The translations under genes and the position numbers were made by a program. The notes below the pieces were generated by a model. It saw only the letters and a program-made list of their open reading frames with translations. It made no database searches and had not been told where the DNA came from. Of a DNA stretch of 64,000 nucleotides, positions 1-25,847 are shown one piece after another (positions within the stretch are counted from its first letter, which is position 1; each line of letters begins with the position of its first letter). The stretch covers positions 1 to 64,000 of the forward strand of contig JAHBMJ010005755.1 of NCBI GenBank assembly GCA_018398765.1, written 5' to 3'. This DNA is from Chromera velia (Eukaryota > Sar > Chromeraceae).

Positions 1-420
<420 letters not shown>

Positions 421-2666
421 ATTGGGGAGGCCATGCGGGTGTTGGGCACAAAATTCTACCGCCAGTCCCTGCCGACGTCGATGAAGAAGCAGAAGGACGG
501 GAAGATCGTCGTGACCTTTTCTGACGGCAGGCCGGAAGAGGAATTCGACACGGTCCTCTACGCCACCGGGAGGAAGGCAGACTTGTCGGGGTTGAATCTG
601 GACAAGGCGGGGGTGGAGGTGGACGCTGCGAGTGGGAAGGTGGAGACAAATGATGAGGAGGCGACCTCCGTTCCTCACATCTTTGCGGTGGGGGACATTT
701 TGAAGGGCAGACCTGAACTGACTCCTGCAGCCATCAAGACAGGAGAACTGTTGGTGAGACGGCTGTTCGGAGGGTCGACAGAGAAGATGGAGTGGGACTT
801 GGTGGCAACAACCGTGTTCACACCCTCAGAGTATGGGTGCTGTGGGCTGTCTGAGGAGGACGCCATCAAGAGGTCGGGGGGCTGGCTTGCCTGTCTTGCC
901 GTCTTTCTTCGTTCCTTCAGTCGGTATTTCCTTATTCCTCATGGATTTTCCTTGCTTCTTTGCCTCCTTCCTTCCTTCCTTCCTTCCTCCCTTCCTTCTT
1001 TGCCTCCTTCCTTCCCTTCCTTCCTTCCTTCTTTGCCTCCTTCCTTCCTTCCTTCCTTCCTTCCTTCCTTCCTTCCTTCCTTCTTGCCTCCTTCCTTCCC
1101 TTCCTTCCTTCCTTCCTTCCTTCCTTCTTTTCGTTCGTTCGTTCATTCGTTCGTTCCTTCTTTTTGTGTCCGTTTTGTCAGAAGGCGATCTCTTTGAGAA
1201 CGGGCGGGTGGGCCGATGGATGATCGGAGGGATATATAGATACAGAGATGATATGGATTGAGGGTCTGTTAGCAAATGTAGAAATATCGTTCTCTTCACG
1301 TTCTTGTCGCATTTCTGGCGCCAAACTCTGTTTATTTCCGTTTTCAAACGAACGAATGTGTATGCAGACACGGTGAGGCCGACGTGGAGACTTACCTGCT
1401 CGAGTTCGGGTCTCTCGAGATCGGGGCTGCTCACAGACAGAAGCACCCTCAGGAGGTCAGTGGGTGGGTAGGTGAGAAGGCGGACTGCAGACTATCGTGG
1501 AGTACGACGGATGAATGCAGAGTGGCTGTGGCTGTCTGTGCAATGGAAGGTTCCTCTTTTCTTCTGTGGGTTCCTTGCCCGTTTCATTTGTGTCTCGCAG
1601 CTTTCGCTTCGGGTCTTTTTGTGTGGGTATATTGTCTGTTTCTTATCTTGTCTGTTTGAATGGGCGGACACGATCTCTTACTTGAGTCGAGTGGGACACC
1701 ACAGCACTCTTTTATTTGTGTGGGCTGAAACGTTTAGTTCCCTCCCGGTCCTTTGTCAGGCTTGCTTCCCCTTTTTGTTTTGTGTGCGTGTGTGAATGAT
1801 TTAATCAATTCTGGGATCGATCAAGCATCTACCTGTATGAGTTGAGTGCGTGTGCAGAGGGCAGACGAGTTTGATGTGGACGCACCGATGAATGCCCTCT
1901 CGAAAGTCGTCGTGCAGAAGTGAGTGGAGGGAGTGGGGAACTAAATGTGTTGCCTCTGCTTGTGTGTTACGTTCAGTTACTCCTGCGGTTTATCTTGTGT
2001 TCCTTCCATTCTTTCTTTGTTTCTGTACAGTCCTCAGGCGAAAACGACATTAGTTCGAATGATCACTTTTGAAGGACATACCTTTGATCGATGCACAGTT
2101 TTCTTCTGTACACACGAAAACTCCTCTGCAGATTGCGTGCACCGTCTCTCTTTCTCTCTCTCGCACACACACACATACACGAACGATTTCTGTAGTGTCT
2201 CTCCGGTCCTGAATCGGGCCGATTTGCATCTTGCCCAGGCTATGTGGATTATTTTTTGTCCCTAATTTCCATGCCCTTGCACTGCAATACGCACACACAT
2301 AGAGAGGGTGGGGGGGAGTGAGAAAGCTTCAGTGTGACTGCCGTTGAGTTGCTTGTCTCGCAACCACTCGTCCTCTCTTTCAAGATTGGGATCATCACTG
2401 TTCCTTCCTTCCTCAACGCGAGCCTCCCTGCCTGCAGGTCTAAGGACGAGAAGGTGATCGGGTTCCACTTTGTCGGACCGAACGCCGGAGAGGTCACTCA
2501 GGGTTTCTCTCTGGCCATGCGCCTTGGGGCACGGAAGAAGGATCTGGACTCCACCGTCGGCATCCACCCGACAGACGCGGAGAGTTTGGTGCAGCTGAGC
2601 GTGACGCGCTCGAGTGGGGAGAGCTTTGCGGCAGCAGGGGGGTGCGGGGGGGGCAAGTGCGGTTGA
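421..2666 (+). CDS. Thioredoxin reductase, high-Mr type, C-terminal part (4 exons)
   Basis: The product would be an FAD/NADPH disulfide reductase that reduces thioredoxin. Exons 421-872, 1368-1455, 1858-1919 and 2438-2666 join in phase and give 276 residues. Visible landmarks are the FAD-binding motif at the end of the nucleotide domain (LYATGRKADLSGL, then PHIFAVGDILKGRPELTPAAI), followed by the dimer-interface domain (TVFTPSEYGCCGLSEE, then VIGFHFVGPNAGEVTQGF and the HPTDAESL region carrying the partner His). The protein ends AAGGCGGGKCG-stop. This CxxxxC tail is the second redox centre known from Plasmodium TrxR, in place of the selenocysteine GCUG tail of animals. The N-terminal FAD domain and the first CxxxxC centre are upstream of the window. 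Glutathione reductase is less likely because it lacks this C-terminal extension. Confidence 0.93.
961..1160 (+). repeat. (TTCC)n/(CTTC)n microsatellite in TrxR intron
   Basis: Imperfect TTCC repeats with CTCC and TTTG interruptions, ending in a short (GTTC)n run at 1131-1157. They lie inside intron 873-1367, so the long reading frames crossing them are artefacts. Confidence 0.9.
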
Positions 2667-4424
2667 AGGGCGGCGTAGACACAGCGACGAAGGTGGTTGG
2701 TGGAGGCTGGTAGTGAGCTCACTGTACGTTCTTCTTTGCGTGGAGGTGCCCTTTGCTGATGGACACTCAAGCTGTCGTTCACAAGTTGTCTTTGTCGAGA
2801 ACCTACCCTGCTGCTTGGCGATCCTGCTAGTGCAGTGGCTGCCAGCCAGTCAGTAATTCAGTACGGTAATAATTTGAGGTGAAGGCAATACAACCTGACT
2901 GTGCTGGTGAAGATCTGTTGAATCGCATCTCTCAATTTCTTTTTGCCGTACGTGAGACTCATGTTTGGTTGTAAGTTAGCATTGAGAACATCCTGTGGTA
3001 TATGTAGTGCCAAATGGTGCATAAACGGCGCAAAACAAACCTGTTGAGCACTTTTTCATCTATATATCACATGTCATCATCATCATCATCATACGCCATC
3101 GCCATCGCCATCGGCTCATGTTTAGTACTTATACTAATCCGTATACTAGCAGGCTGGTACAGTTGTCAATAATTGCAGCCAATTTTTGCGGTAGTACAAT
3201 TTAACGAGTTGACTTCCTTTTAACCATGGTAAAAACCAACAGAAAGGCTGGTTATCGGTCAAAAATTCAGTAGAATGAATTTTATGAAATTTTACTGAGA
3301 AAGTTTAGATAAATCATGCCTTGCCACTGAGCCGATCCTGGCCCGCGTGCAGAAGCGCGTATAAAGAGTTTGTACGCGGCTCAAGGCGCGATTGCATATG
3401 TAGGATAAACAAAGTTTGCGCAGCCATATGTAAACTTTTTGTACGTAGTTTAGTGGCTACATGCGGACGCTCGTCGTGTACAGATAAAACAAATGTCCCT
3501 CCATCTAGCTCTCTATAAGAAATGAACAGAACATATCGACTCATTCATCATCATCATCATACGCTATCGCTATCGGCCCATAATAGGCGTCTAGCGTTCG
3601 GCAAGTCATTAGACAAAACAAATGTCTTACCACACGAAAAGAGCGGAGCACCGTAACTTTAAGCACGTCAACTCATTAGATAAAATAAATGTTTTGCTGT
3701 CAGAAAAGAGTGACGTACGTCGACTCATTAGATAAAACAAATAACAAATGTCCCGCCATCAGAAAAGAGTAAAACACGTCGACTCATTAAACAAAAAAAA
3801 GATTGAACAAAACAAATGTCCCGCTGTCAGAAAAGAGTGAAGCATATCGACTCATTAGACGAAACAAATGTTCCGTAATCAGAAAAGAGCGAAGCATGTC
3901 GACTCATTAGACAAAACAAATGTCCCGCCGTCCAATCCGCTGTGACTTCCTTTCGCGCGCAATCGCGCGCAAGGCGCGCGAAGTGGCTTGTTTTGAATTA
4001 ATCCTGGAAATGCTTCAATGTACTATGTGAAAATTTCTACTGGATTCGGTATCTATGCTCCTTATATACAACAAGTAATACACGCACCAGAAACGCCTGT
4101 TCTGTGCAGTATGGCGCATTATCAGCAAGCGACAATGCAGAGACAGTTCCCCAGTGCAGGCAGAACCCCCACAGACGGGTAAGCATCAACCCACATGCAT
4201 GCGCACAAGTGTTGTTCAAATTCTTGGATAAAGCTGATGGATCTCGCCAGCTGAAGACTTGCTCAGCTTCCCAGATTGAATCAAGCAACAATGCAGCCTT
4301 TGCCGGTTTTCGGAGACTGAGGAAGTTTTGACCAGCTGCACTCCACATATACAGGAAGAATCCCTTGAACATTTTTTCCGTTGCTTTGCAAAGAAGCTCG
4401 ACTGACTGCTGTGTTTTCATCCAG
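2667..4424. other. Intergenic region between TrxR and TRP-like channel
   Basis: No coding segment recognised. The region holds two copies of a CAT-rich segment (3072-3118 and 3544-3582: a CATCAT run followed by ACGC(C/T)ATCGC(C/T)ATCGG), a minisatellite (3604-3930) and a short GCGCGC-rich inverted stretch at about 3953-3981. It should contain the 3' UTR of TrxR and the promoter and 5' UTR of the next gene. Short ORFs here look random. Confidence 0.6.
3604..3930. repeat. Degenerate minisatellite, units about 52-68 bp
   Basis: About six units share the order CTCATTAGA(C/T)AAAACAAATG, then TCCCGCC(G/A)TCAG, then AAAAGAG(T/C)GAAGCA and (C/T)GTCGA. Units begin near 3604, 3670, 3722, 3782, 3850 and 3902. 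Unit length varies through small internal insertions, for example an extra AACAAAT near 3740. It is not a CRISPR array because the repeats abut with no unique spacers. Confidence 0.85.
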
Positions 4425-18515
<14,091 letters not shown>

Positions 18516-19961
18516 CACTGGAAGAAGACACTTGATCAGGGTTTGCGTCTCTCACCAGTGAGCAGTCCTTGAAGTTCCCGGAGGCCTGCCAGGATTGAGA
18601 CGAACAAGGGGAGTGACACAAGGTTGGGGTTGGAGATTTACAGTGCGCGTAATCTTATTTAAATTGTTCTTGAATGCAGGGGCAGGTCTGCAGGAGAAGG
18701 CCTGTCCGTGTGCAGGTCCATTCCGTCACCCGACTTGCCTTCGTCCCCCCCTGCCGCCTCGTGGGTGCAGTGGCTAGGCGCGTCGCGAGTCCAGCTGCTT
18801 GCAAAACAATGCTAAAACTGTGGTAGAGGTTGCCCCTCCGTTGCAGAAAGGCATGTACAGCTCTTTTATCACTTCAAGATGCTCGCAGATTGCATAGATA
18901 TGTGGTGAATTTGTGGTTACTAATACGATTATCTGTATGTTAATAATGTAATTGTTTCTTTAATATCTTTGTTCTTGTTGTTGTTAGTGATGATCATGAT
19001 GTTGTTGTTGGTTATATGTTCTAGCATATGTTGATAGTTAGAGTGATCCATACATGATCGATCATTTATAAAACAATGATGCGTAGTGATATAGATAGTA
19101 TAATGATGATTAATTAAAACTTGAATTTGAAATAAATCATCATTTAGTCTGACTTAATCATCAATTTATCTAGTTTTTGCTTAAGGTTTTAATAATAAAG
19201 CGAGCTAAAGTGGACATTTATGGACATTGAACAACGCATAAAGAATAAATTAACATCTAGCTAGTGGTTATACATAGAAAAGGAACGCGAAGAAGAAAAA
19301 TAAACTACATATATTTTTTTTTTTAAGTGTTAAAAAATGATGATCGAGGTTTTTATTATGCATGCCGCGTCCCCATATATGAGGGGCGGATCCGGGCCAG
19401 CCTAGTTTGTCCGAAGGTTCCGCTTTTTAAAAAATAGGAAAGAAACACTTTTGACCGAAGTTTTGATTGTGAGACCTACCTTTGTGCTACTTTGTGCACA
19501 GGATATTTGATCCGCAGCATGCACTTCAGCCTCTATAGTCTTCAGGGGCCCCGGCGGCAATGATGCACTTCAGGGGACCCGCGCTACGGAGAGGGCAACA
19601 CAATGCATGCATGATGCATGCTTGGGTCTTAATTCTTCTCTGTATCGGCCGAATTTCTTTTCGTTTTTTGCATGCATGAATTTTTTTTTTTTAATACACA
19701 TATTTTTGCCCTCATGCATGTACGCGTGCATCGATCATGCAGATCGAGCCCTATAGCTGCAGTAAAGCTTTCCCTGTTTTTGGGACACGAGCTTCAGCAG
19801 AGAGATCCGTTATGAACGACACTCTCAAAAGGCGCTGTCTGATGAGTAAAGAAGTTTTCGCAAGAAACTTGCGACAGACCACATAAATTGCGTGCAATTA
19901 AGGTTCAGACTGAAGAGAAGACAGTTCCCCCTCCTTTCCCTCTCTCTCCAAGCGGCACAAG
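18516..19961. other. Intergenic region with AT-rich core
   Basis: No gene seen. The part from about 18880 to 19370 is markedly AT-rich, with GTTGTT and ATGATG stretches, a T-run at 19315-19324 and a second one at 19680-19692. This contrasts with the GC-rich exons on both sides. It probably holds the terminator of the TRP-like gene and the promoter of the PPPDE gene. Confidence 0.6.
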
Positions 19962-21233
19962 ATGCAAGGCCAGAGCGACTCCCCTGCTGGTTCTCCCTCA
20001 GAGAACAGTGCCCCACCAGCGAGGGGGCAGTACGCACAGAGCTGCCTCGAGCACCTCCAGATGCTCAAAAGGCAATTCGAGAGGGACTACCCCTTCCTGG
20101 TGGCTGGTGGGACTCGCAGACGGACGGTGGAGTACGTGCTGAGGGATATCTCGAATGGCTGGGTCCCCTCCATCTCCCATGCGTTGATGGGGTACAACAT
20201 TGAGTTCGTACCCCACTCCTCTGTGATCATAGACAGGCGGTGGGAGATCCAGTTTCTGGGGGGGATCGTGGCGACGGACCTTCCAACCCACGGTTTTGAC
20301 TCGGCCACTGCGATCAGAAGGGTGCCCATGGGAACCACCACACTGACCGACCTCGAGATTTGCGAACTTCTCTTCCTGGAGTACGACCAGTGGACCGTAG
20401 AGAGCTACAGGCTGAGGACACGCAACTGCAACCACTTCACGAAGAGAGTGCTGGAGCTGGTCGTGCAGGACCCCCAGGAGAGAGAAGCCATTGAGACCAA
20501 TGAGGACGTCAACAGACATGAGAGAGAGATGCAGAGGGCAGAGGAAAGCCCCAGAGGCCGTTTCTTCTTGGCATGGTACGCCCGTCTTCGCGCTCTGTGG
20601 GAGAATGCGGTGGCTGCGTGGGCGTGGGCTGAGAGGGTGTGCCGTCCCGCTTACGCGAACTTCTGTGCGAGAGTGCAGGAGTTGGCAGACAGAGTTCGTG
20701 GCTCTCCGTCTGTGCAGTCGTTCCAACAGAGAGTCGCACAGCTGTGGAGGGTCTACGTCGTCGAGCCTTTGAGGGCTGTTGCCGGGTGGGAGGTCTGGGG
20801 TCAGATTGGGAGTTCTTTCCGATCCGCATGGGACTCCTTCATTGCCTGGGAGGGTTGGAGGATGGCGTGGGAGTCTGCGAACAGATGGCCGCCTGTGGTA
20901 GCACTCAGGGAAAGGCTCAGTTGGACACCTAACGCACAGCAGGCGTCAGAATTCCCGGGCCGGGCGTACATTGCGAACGCAGGCACTGTGGGTGAGATGT
21001 ACTTGACGGTGAGAGAGGAACTGTACACAAAGGCCGACCTGGTCGATCGCTTTGCACAACGGCGCCATAGACAAAGAGCCAACGTCGGCGTTCAGCGTGA
21101 GACAGCAAGGGGAGTTTGGACTTCTTCTTCTGCTGGGAGTGGGAGAGGGCGGAGTGCCACCTGGGATGGCAGTCCGACTACTCTCAGGGGGGGGGGAGGA
21201 GGAGGAGGGGTCGGGTTCCGGATGCGTGCATGA
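19962..21233 (+). CDS. PPPDE (DeSI-like) thiol peptidase, single exon
   Basis: 423 residues in one uninterrupted frame. The family is a permuted papain-fold group that includes deSUMOylating and deubiquitinating isopeptidases, with a His/Cys catalytic pair. Here the His candidate lies in IEFVPHSSVII (about residue 86) and the Cys in RTRNCNHFTKR (about residue 155); NCNHF is the family hallmark. Between them is a short motif with GTT and a LEICELLFLEYDQW helix, as expected. The domain spans about 45-165. The remaining 260 residues are rich in Trp, Ala and Arg (repeated WxxAW-like helices, for example AVAAWAWAERV) and end in a Gly-run tail; I do not recognise this part. The absence of introns is striking beside neighbours with 11-25 exons and suggests a retrogene or a late acquisition. 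The start is the first ATG of the frame, just before the conserved region. The substrate is unknown. Confidence 0.85.
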   Translation: MQGQSDSPAGSPSENSAPPARGQYAQSCLEHLQMLKRQFERDYPFLVAGGTRRRTVEYVLRDISNGWVPSISHALMGYNIEFVPHSSVIIDRRWEIQFLGGIVATDLPTHGFDSATAIRRVPMGTTTLTDLEICELLFLEYDQWTVESYRLRTRNCNHFTKRVLELVVQDPQEREAIETNEDVNRHEREMQRAEESPRGRFFLAWYARLRALWENAVAAWAWAERVCRPAYANFCARVQELADRVRGSPSVQSFQQRVAQLWRVYVVEPLRAVAGWEVWGQIGSSFRSAWDSFIAWEGWRMAWESANRWPPVVALRERLSWTPNAQQASEFPGRAYIANAGTVGEMYLTVREELYTKADLVDRFAQRRHRQRANVGVQRETARGVWTSSSAGSGRGRSATWDGSPTTLRGGGGGGGVGFRMRA

Positions 21234-22554
21234 TCATTCGATCACGTTTGTTCCTCAGCTGGTTCATCATCAGCACCATCGATCGATCGTGGCTGCATTT
21301 CATTTCATTTCAACCTGCCTGTCTGCCTGCCTGCCTGCCTGTCTTTTGTCGTGGGTCTCCTTGTCGTGAACGACCACAACCACAAGAGCACAAGAACGAC
21401 TTCACTCAAGAGACGCAACCGAAAAGCCCCGTACGTATTACCAAGTCCTCTACCACATCAAGGAAAGACCCGAACCCACGCGCACCCCAAATCAGAGCGG
21501 GAGGGAAGCTCTACACCGCAATCAAGAGAACTGGGGGTTTTGTAAGAAGATTGGAAACACTTCGGACGTCTCTCAGTCCTTCCTTCAGCAGGGCCTCTAC
21601 GTCTTCCTTCCACACCTACATGCATTCGCTTCCCCAATCCAGACATGCAGACTGTGGGAACACAAAGAAAGAGCCCTGATGATCGGAGAGACGGTTCAAT
21701 GAATCAGATGAGATGAGCATCTTCCTCCGGCATCTATCCATCACTCGCGCATTTCAAAAGAAAGAAGGAAAGTTGAAGGACTTCGTGTGGCACTGTATAG
21801 GGGCACGTTTCAGATGAGGCCATCGATCAATCGATCACGCAGTCAAGCAAACAAGCGAGCAAGCGTCTTTTCGCACGTACATGCAGTCACACTGCAAGAG
21901 GGCTTTTTCAACGACAACCGGCACAGTGGCCGGAGCAACACCGTGCACCAGAAGCGTTCAAGCAGGCAGGCAGGCATTCCTACAGAAAGCAGCCTCGATC
22001 TTCTCTTGTGCAAACTTCACCAACCAACCCAGCTGCATGCACGACTCCATGGCGACCGACCCATTCGGCTGTACTTGTTTCATGATGATGCGCGCGTGCA
22101 CTGCGCACGAACAATCGACGATCTTCCCACCCTCGACCTGCCTTATCGATTAGATGACCGTCAGATATAAAGCGGGGGGGGGCTGCCTCCTCTCATAGAA
22201 AGCGACTGGACAGACCAGCCAGAGACCCGTGGCCCGCTCTCATCTTCGCAGCTGTCAGACTGTGTCAGTCGAGTTTCTTGTCTGTCCGCCTTCACACTTA
22301 ATTCTCTTCATTCCTTTTCGTTTCTCTTGTGTGCTGTCGCTTTCTCTTCCTGCCTTCCAACCAATCCTGTCTGTTTACATGCCGGTACATGCCCTTGTGG
22401 AAGCCTTGTCACCCTGCTCGATTGCGCTTTTGCATTTCCAATCCATCCTCCTCGATTCTCTTTCTGCATTTTCAAAGCATCTCCGTCGTCAATTCTTGAA
22501 CGAAGCACCTTGCACAATCGATACGCGTTTTTGCAGCTGCTGATATCACTCGAG
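21234..22554. other. Non-coding region after PPPDE gene
   Basis: No supported coding exon. It contains short CCTG repeats (21317-21345), scattered GATC-rich palindromes and AAGCAAGC runs. Frames here are short and compositionally random. Confidence 0.5.
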
Positions 22555-22686
22555 CAAATTGGTGGAATGATAACTCAAATTGGTGGAATGATCACTCAAA
22601 TCGGTGGAATGATCACTCAAATTGGTGGAATGATCACTCAAATTGGTGGAATGATCACTCAAATTGGTGGAATGATCACTCAAATT
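22555..22686. repeat. 21-bp tandem repeat, six copies
   Basis: Six units of CAAATTGGTGGAATGATCAC plus T occupy 22555-22680, followed by a partial CAAATT. Only two single-base variants are seen (ATAAC in unit 1, AATCGG in unit 3). The length is a multiple of three, so a seven-residue peptide (QIGGMIT) repeats in one frame. No splice context or start makes that frame credible as protein. Confidence 0.95.
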
Positions 22687-22796
22687 GCAATTTCTTCAAA
22701 AGACGCTAGACGATCGAGAAGAGAACCGTGGATCCCTCGAAGTTCTTTTTTTCGTCAAGTTTTCTGTCCGCCGGTAGGTCTCCCTCTCTACTTCTC

Positions 22797-22930
22797 TGTC
22801 TCTCTCTCTCTCTCTCCCGTCTCTGGCTCTCTCTCCCTCTCTCTCTCTCTCTATCTATATCCTAGATCTATATCTGTCTGTCTGTCTGTCTGTCCGTCTG
22901 TCTGTCTGTGTCTGCGCGCGCGCGCGCGCG

Positions 22931-22965
<35 letters not shown>

Positions 22966-23036
22966 CTCTCTCTCTCTCTCTCTCTTTCTGTGTGTATGTG
23001 TGTGTGTGTGTGTGTGTCACACTGTGTGTGTGCGTC
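22797..23036 (+). repeat. Compound CT/CTGT/CG/TG microsatellite
   Basis: CT runs, a TGTC run, a GCGCGCGCGCGCGCGCG run at 22915-22932 and two TG runs follow one another. The block leads into a CTCTCTCAG acceptor before the pore-like exon at 23088, as in true introns of the neighbouring genes. Confidence 0.9.
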
Positions 23037-23087
23037 TATTTTCCCCATTTGTTTTCTTCCTGTGCCCTGTTGCTGCCTCTCTCTCAG

Positions 23088-23160
23088 GGCTTCGAAACGC
23101 TCTTCGATGTCGGCAAGATCACGTTTGCGTCTGTCTGTTTGGAGATACTCGTCCCCTCTG
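23088..23160 (+). pseudogene. Isolated channel pore exon, copy of the TRP-like gene exon
   Basis: The frame between a CTCTCTCAG acceptor and a G|GTGAGT donor starts FETLFDVGKITFASVCLEIL. It aligns with the pore exon of the TRP-like channel at 15279-15352 (SETFFDVGKMAFASLLFGE), and the first 45 or so bases are mostly identical. The exon ends with one spare base, whereas the parent ends with two, and I found no S5, S6 or other channel exon within 2 kb on either side. It is best read as a relic of a duplicated channel gene. The alternative is one exon of an unrecognised, very dispersed gene. Confidence 0.6.
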
Positions 23161-23205
23161 GTGAGTTGGAGAAGAAACGGGCAAGCAAAAGAAGAAAGGT
23201 AGAAA

Positions 23206-23340
23206 TCAAGAAAAATAGGAAGGAGCGACGAAAGAAGCAAAGAAAAGAAAGAAAAAAAGAAAGAAAGAAGGAAAGAAAGAAAGGCGCGAAGGAAGGAAGG
23301 AAGGAGGGAAGGAAGAAAGGAAGGGATGGAGGAAGGAAAT
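23206..23340. repeat. Purine-rich (GAAA)n/(GGAA)n stretch
   Basis: Imperfect AAAG, GGAA and GAAG repeats follow the donor of the relic pore exon. The purine-rich strand is the plus strand, the opposite of most repeats in plus-strand introns here. Confidence 0.85.
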
Positions 23341-25847
23341 AAAAAAACAAAGGAAGCAATGAAGCAAGTAAGACAGAAACTTGTTTGCTTGCAGGCACCT
23401 AATTGTTCGATGCATGCCCATGCAGAAAGTTTCACAGAATATCCCCCCCTCCCCCCTTTCACCATCCCTCTCCAGCATAATCCCCTTCATAAATGTCAGT
23501 TAAACTTTGTTGGATGGGTTCTGCAGGTTCCTAAATCCCCATCCACTGGCAGCGGGTGTCGTTTCGATTAAATTGGGGATCCTTCTGTTCCCTCTTGCTG
23601 TCAGACTGCGGCACTGGCATCACAGAGAGAAGTCTCTCTCTTGTGCTTTCAAAGCGACAAGGAGGGGGTGTGTGGCGGGAGCTGGATTCTGATGAGTTTG
23701 AGAGGGGGAGGCTTGTCGTATGCTTCAGACAGACGAGTTAATTTTTCATTCTGCTACAAGAGTCGCCTCTTTAATTGTATACAGACTTGGTAAATTTTGA
23801 ACGCCTTTTAAGCACTGAGCTCGTCTTACAGCTTAGTAGTGCTAGCTTACATAATTGTACTTACATCTGATAGCGACACTTCAAGTCACCTTTCATAATT
23901 CAGTTATATGAATTCGTGAAGTGTGGCACTTAGTGTGCATGACCATTGTGATTGAACGAAGCCAGACGTCTTCTCTCAGCTAGTCTGTCAGATTGAAGCG
24001 TCTTTGCATCGGACAGTCACAAAGACAAAGACCGTGAAAGAAGGTATGGTGCAGTGAAATACCTGTAGCCTAATCTCTTTCCCAAAACTATACTTTACAT
24101 TAGTTGATGTCACAAAAGTATTCTCAAAAATGATAATTTGATAAAAACAAACACTATTATAAGCTAGTTTACATGTCTGAATTAATTTGACTTTGAAACT
24201 AGACAGGTTTTAAAATGTTTAGCTTAGAGTTTAATCATACGTCTGATGGTACGTGTTCATATCAAGAACAGTTTTATATCATGCAGCTCATTAATTTGTT
24301 TTGATCTAGGCGTCGGCTAAAGAAAAAAAAAAAAGATCCCCCAAAACCCTTTACTTGAAAGCGGTAAGCGCGTGCATTTGGGGGACCAGAGGAGTGCAAG
24401 GGGAGGGCTGGGAGGAAGGAGGAGTAGGCAGTGTGCTGGTTATAACTGAGGGGTAGGAAGTACTTAGCAAATGCTAAAGAAGGCATTCGGATGGAGGAAC
24501 ATCAAGTATGAGGTCGCATGAGAGAGAGAGCTAGCAGCGAGAACAGTAATCAGGATAGAAGGAAGAGACGAAAGACGTATAGGCCAGACGCTAGGAACAA
24601 ACTTTAAGTTAATGCCTGATAAAAAAATTTACTTTTTTTTTTTTTCCCGCTCAAACAACTGTTGTTCAAGTGTTGCATACGTGTTGTTCATGTGTTGCGC
24701 AACTGTTGTTAAGTGTTGTTCAATTAAGGTGAAAAAGTAAAAAAAACTAGAAAAAAGAAAAAGAAAATCTTCTCTAATCGCTTTTTTTTTGTTCTTTAGC
24801 CCACGCCTAGGTTTTAATTTGTTTTACGACTTTGAAACAGAAAAAAATGATGTCAAAGCTATATAATCTTGAAACTAACGAATTTCACACACAAGCTAGT
24901 TTCACATACAATGTCAGATTTGCAGGCTGTGAGAAAGCTAAACTATAGCACAGACTCTTTTAAATTTTAATATAAATTCGCAGCTACTATGGAACGACCT
25001 GCACTGCCATCTGCTAGACCACGGTCTAGACCACGGTCCACGGAGCCTTGCAAACTAATTGCAATTCTGGCTTTCCTCAGTTCAAAAGTGCACCATTGGA
25101 ACGCGTGGAGCCGGTGAGTCCAGGTGAAAACACCAGACAGGCCACCGATCGAGCTCACCCAGAAGCAAAAGGCACAACCCTAAGGGGTGTCCTTTTCGGA
25201 AGCGTCTCTCCCCCCCTCCCAAACCCCACCCTCTCCCCTCCTAGGTCTCCGGAGTTCTCTGAAACCTAATTTTTGTGCTGATCGAAGCAAGGAAGAAAGG
25301 AAACATTCGAGCATGCGAGTCTTGTTATGGAACGAAGCAACTTGATTACGCCGCAATCCGCATACATCACGCAGCCTTTCTCGGCCTCAGCAAAATAAGC
25401 GCATCTTTTTCTGCCAGTTTGAAAGCAGCCCCATCCATCACCCCCCTCTCATTGACGCAAGCTAGAAGGTAACAAAAGCCACGCATCCAGCAGCTAGTCC
25501 GACAAACCACTACCGCCATGCAGGCATCAACCCCGCCAGTGTTGCATGATGGAAGATGATCGACAGGATTGTCCCAAACGCACAGCACAGCACAGCACTG
25601 CAGGGCTGTCTTGGAAAATGTCTTTTCTTCCTCCTTGACTCATACAGTAGCGTTTCAACACTCTTCTGTCCCCTCTCCCTGGCTGCCCTCTTCCCCCTTG
25701 CCCGAGTGCATGCACCATTGTTGTTCGATAAGGCTGCGTGAGTAGTCTGTCTGGCCTTCTGCCTTCCCACCAACCAGAAGATAGACAAGACCAGACCAGA
25801 CCAGACCAGACTGGACCTTGCAAACACAGCGCTACTAGACAGACAGT
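23341..25847. other. Intergenic region, partly AT-rich
   Basis: No gene recognised. From about 23740 to 24340 and from 24600 to 24960 the DNA is AT-rich, with poly-T (24632-24646) and poly-A runs. A cluster of TGTTGTT/CAACA words (24654-24722) can form a hairpin: CAACAACTG faces CAGTTGTTG-like words. A repeated CTAGACCACGGT lies at 25015-25040. The region separates the relic pore exon from the 3' end of the minus-strand CNOT3 gene. Confidence 0.5.

Noticed and set aside
2629-2666. Selenocysteine TrxR
   Set aside because: The C-terminus is CGGGKCG with a normal stop. There is no in-frame TGA before it and no sign of a Sec tail.
3604-3930. CRISPR-like array
   Set aside because: Units abut and vary in length without unique spacers; this is a eukaryotic minisatellite. 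The same reasoning rejects 22555-22686 and 61030-61425.
22555-22686. Heptapeptide-repeat protein (QIGGMIT)
   Set aside because: There is no credible start, splice context or downstream coding sequence, and a tandem repeat with a length divisible by three gives this by chance.
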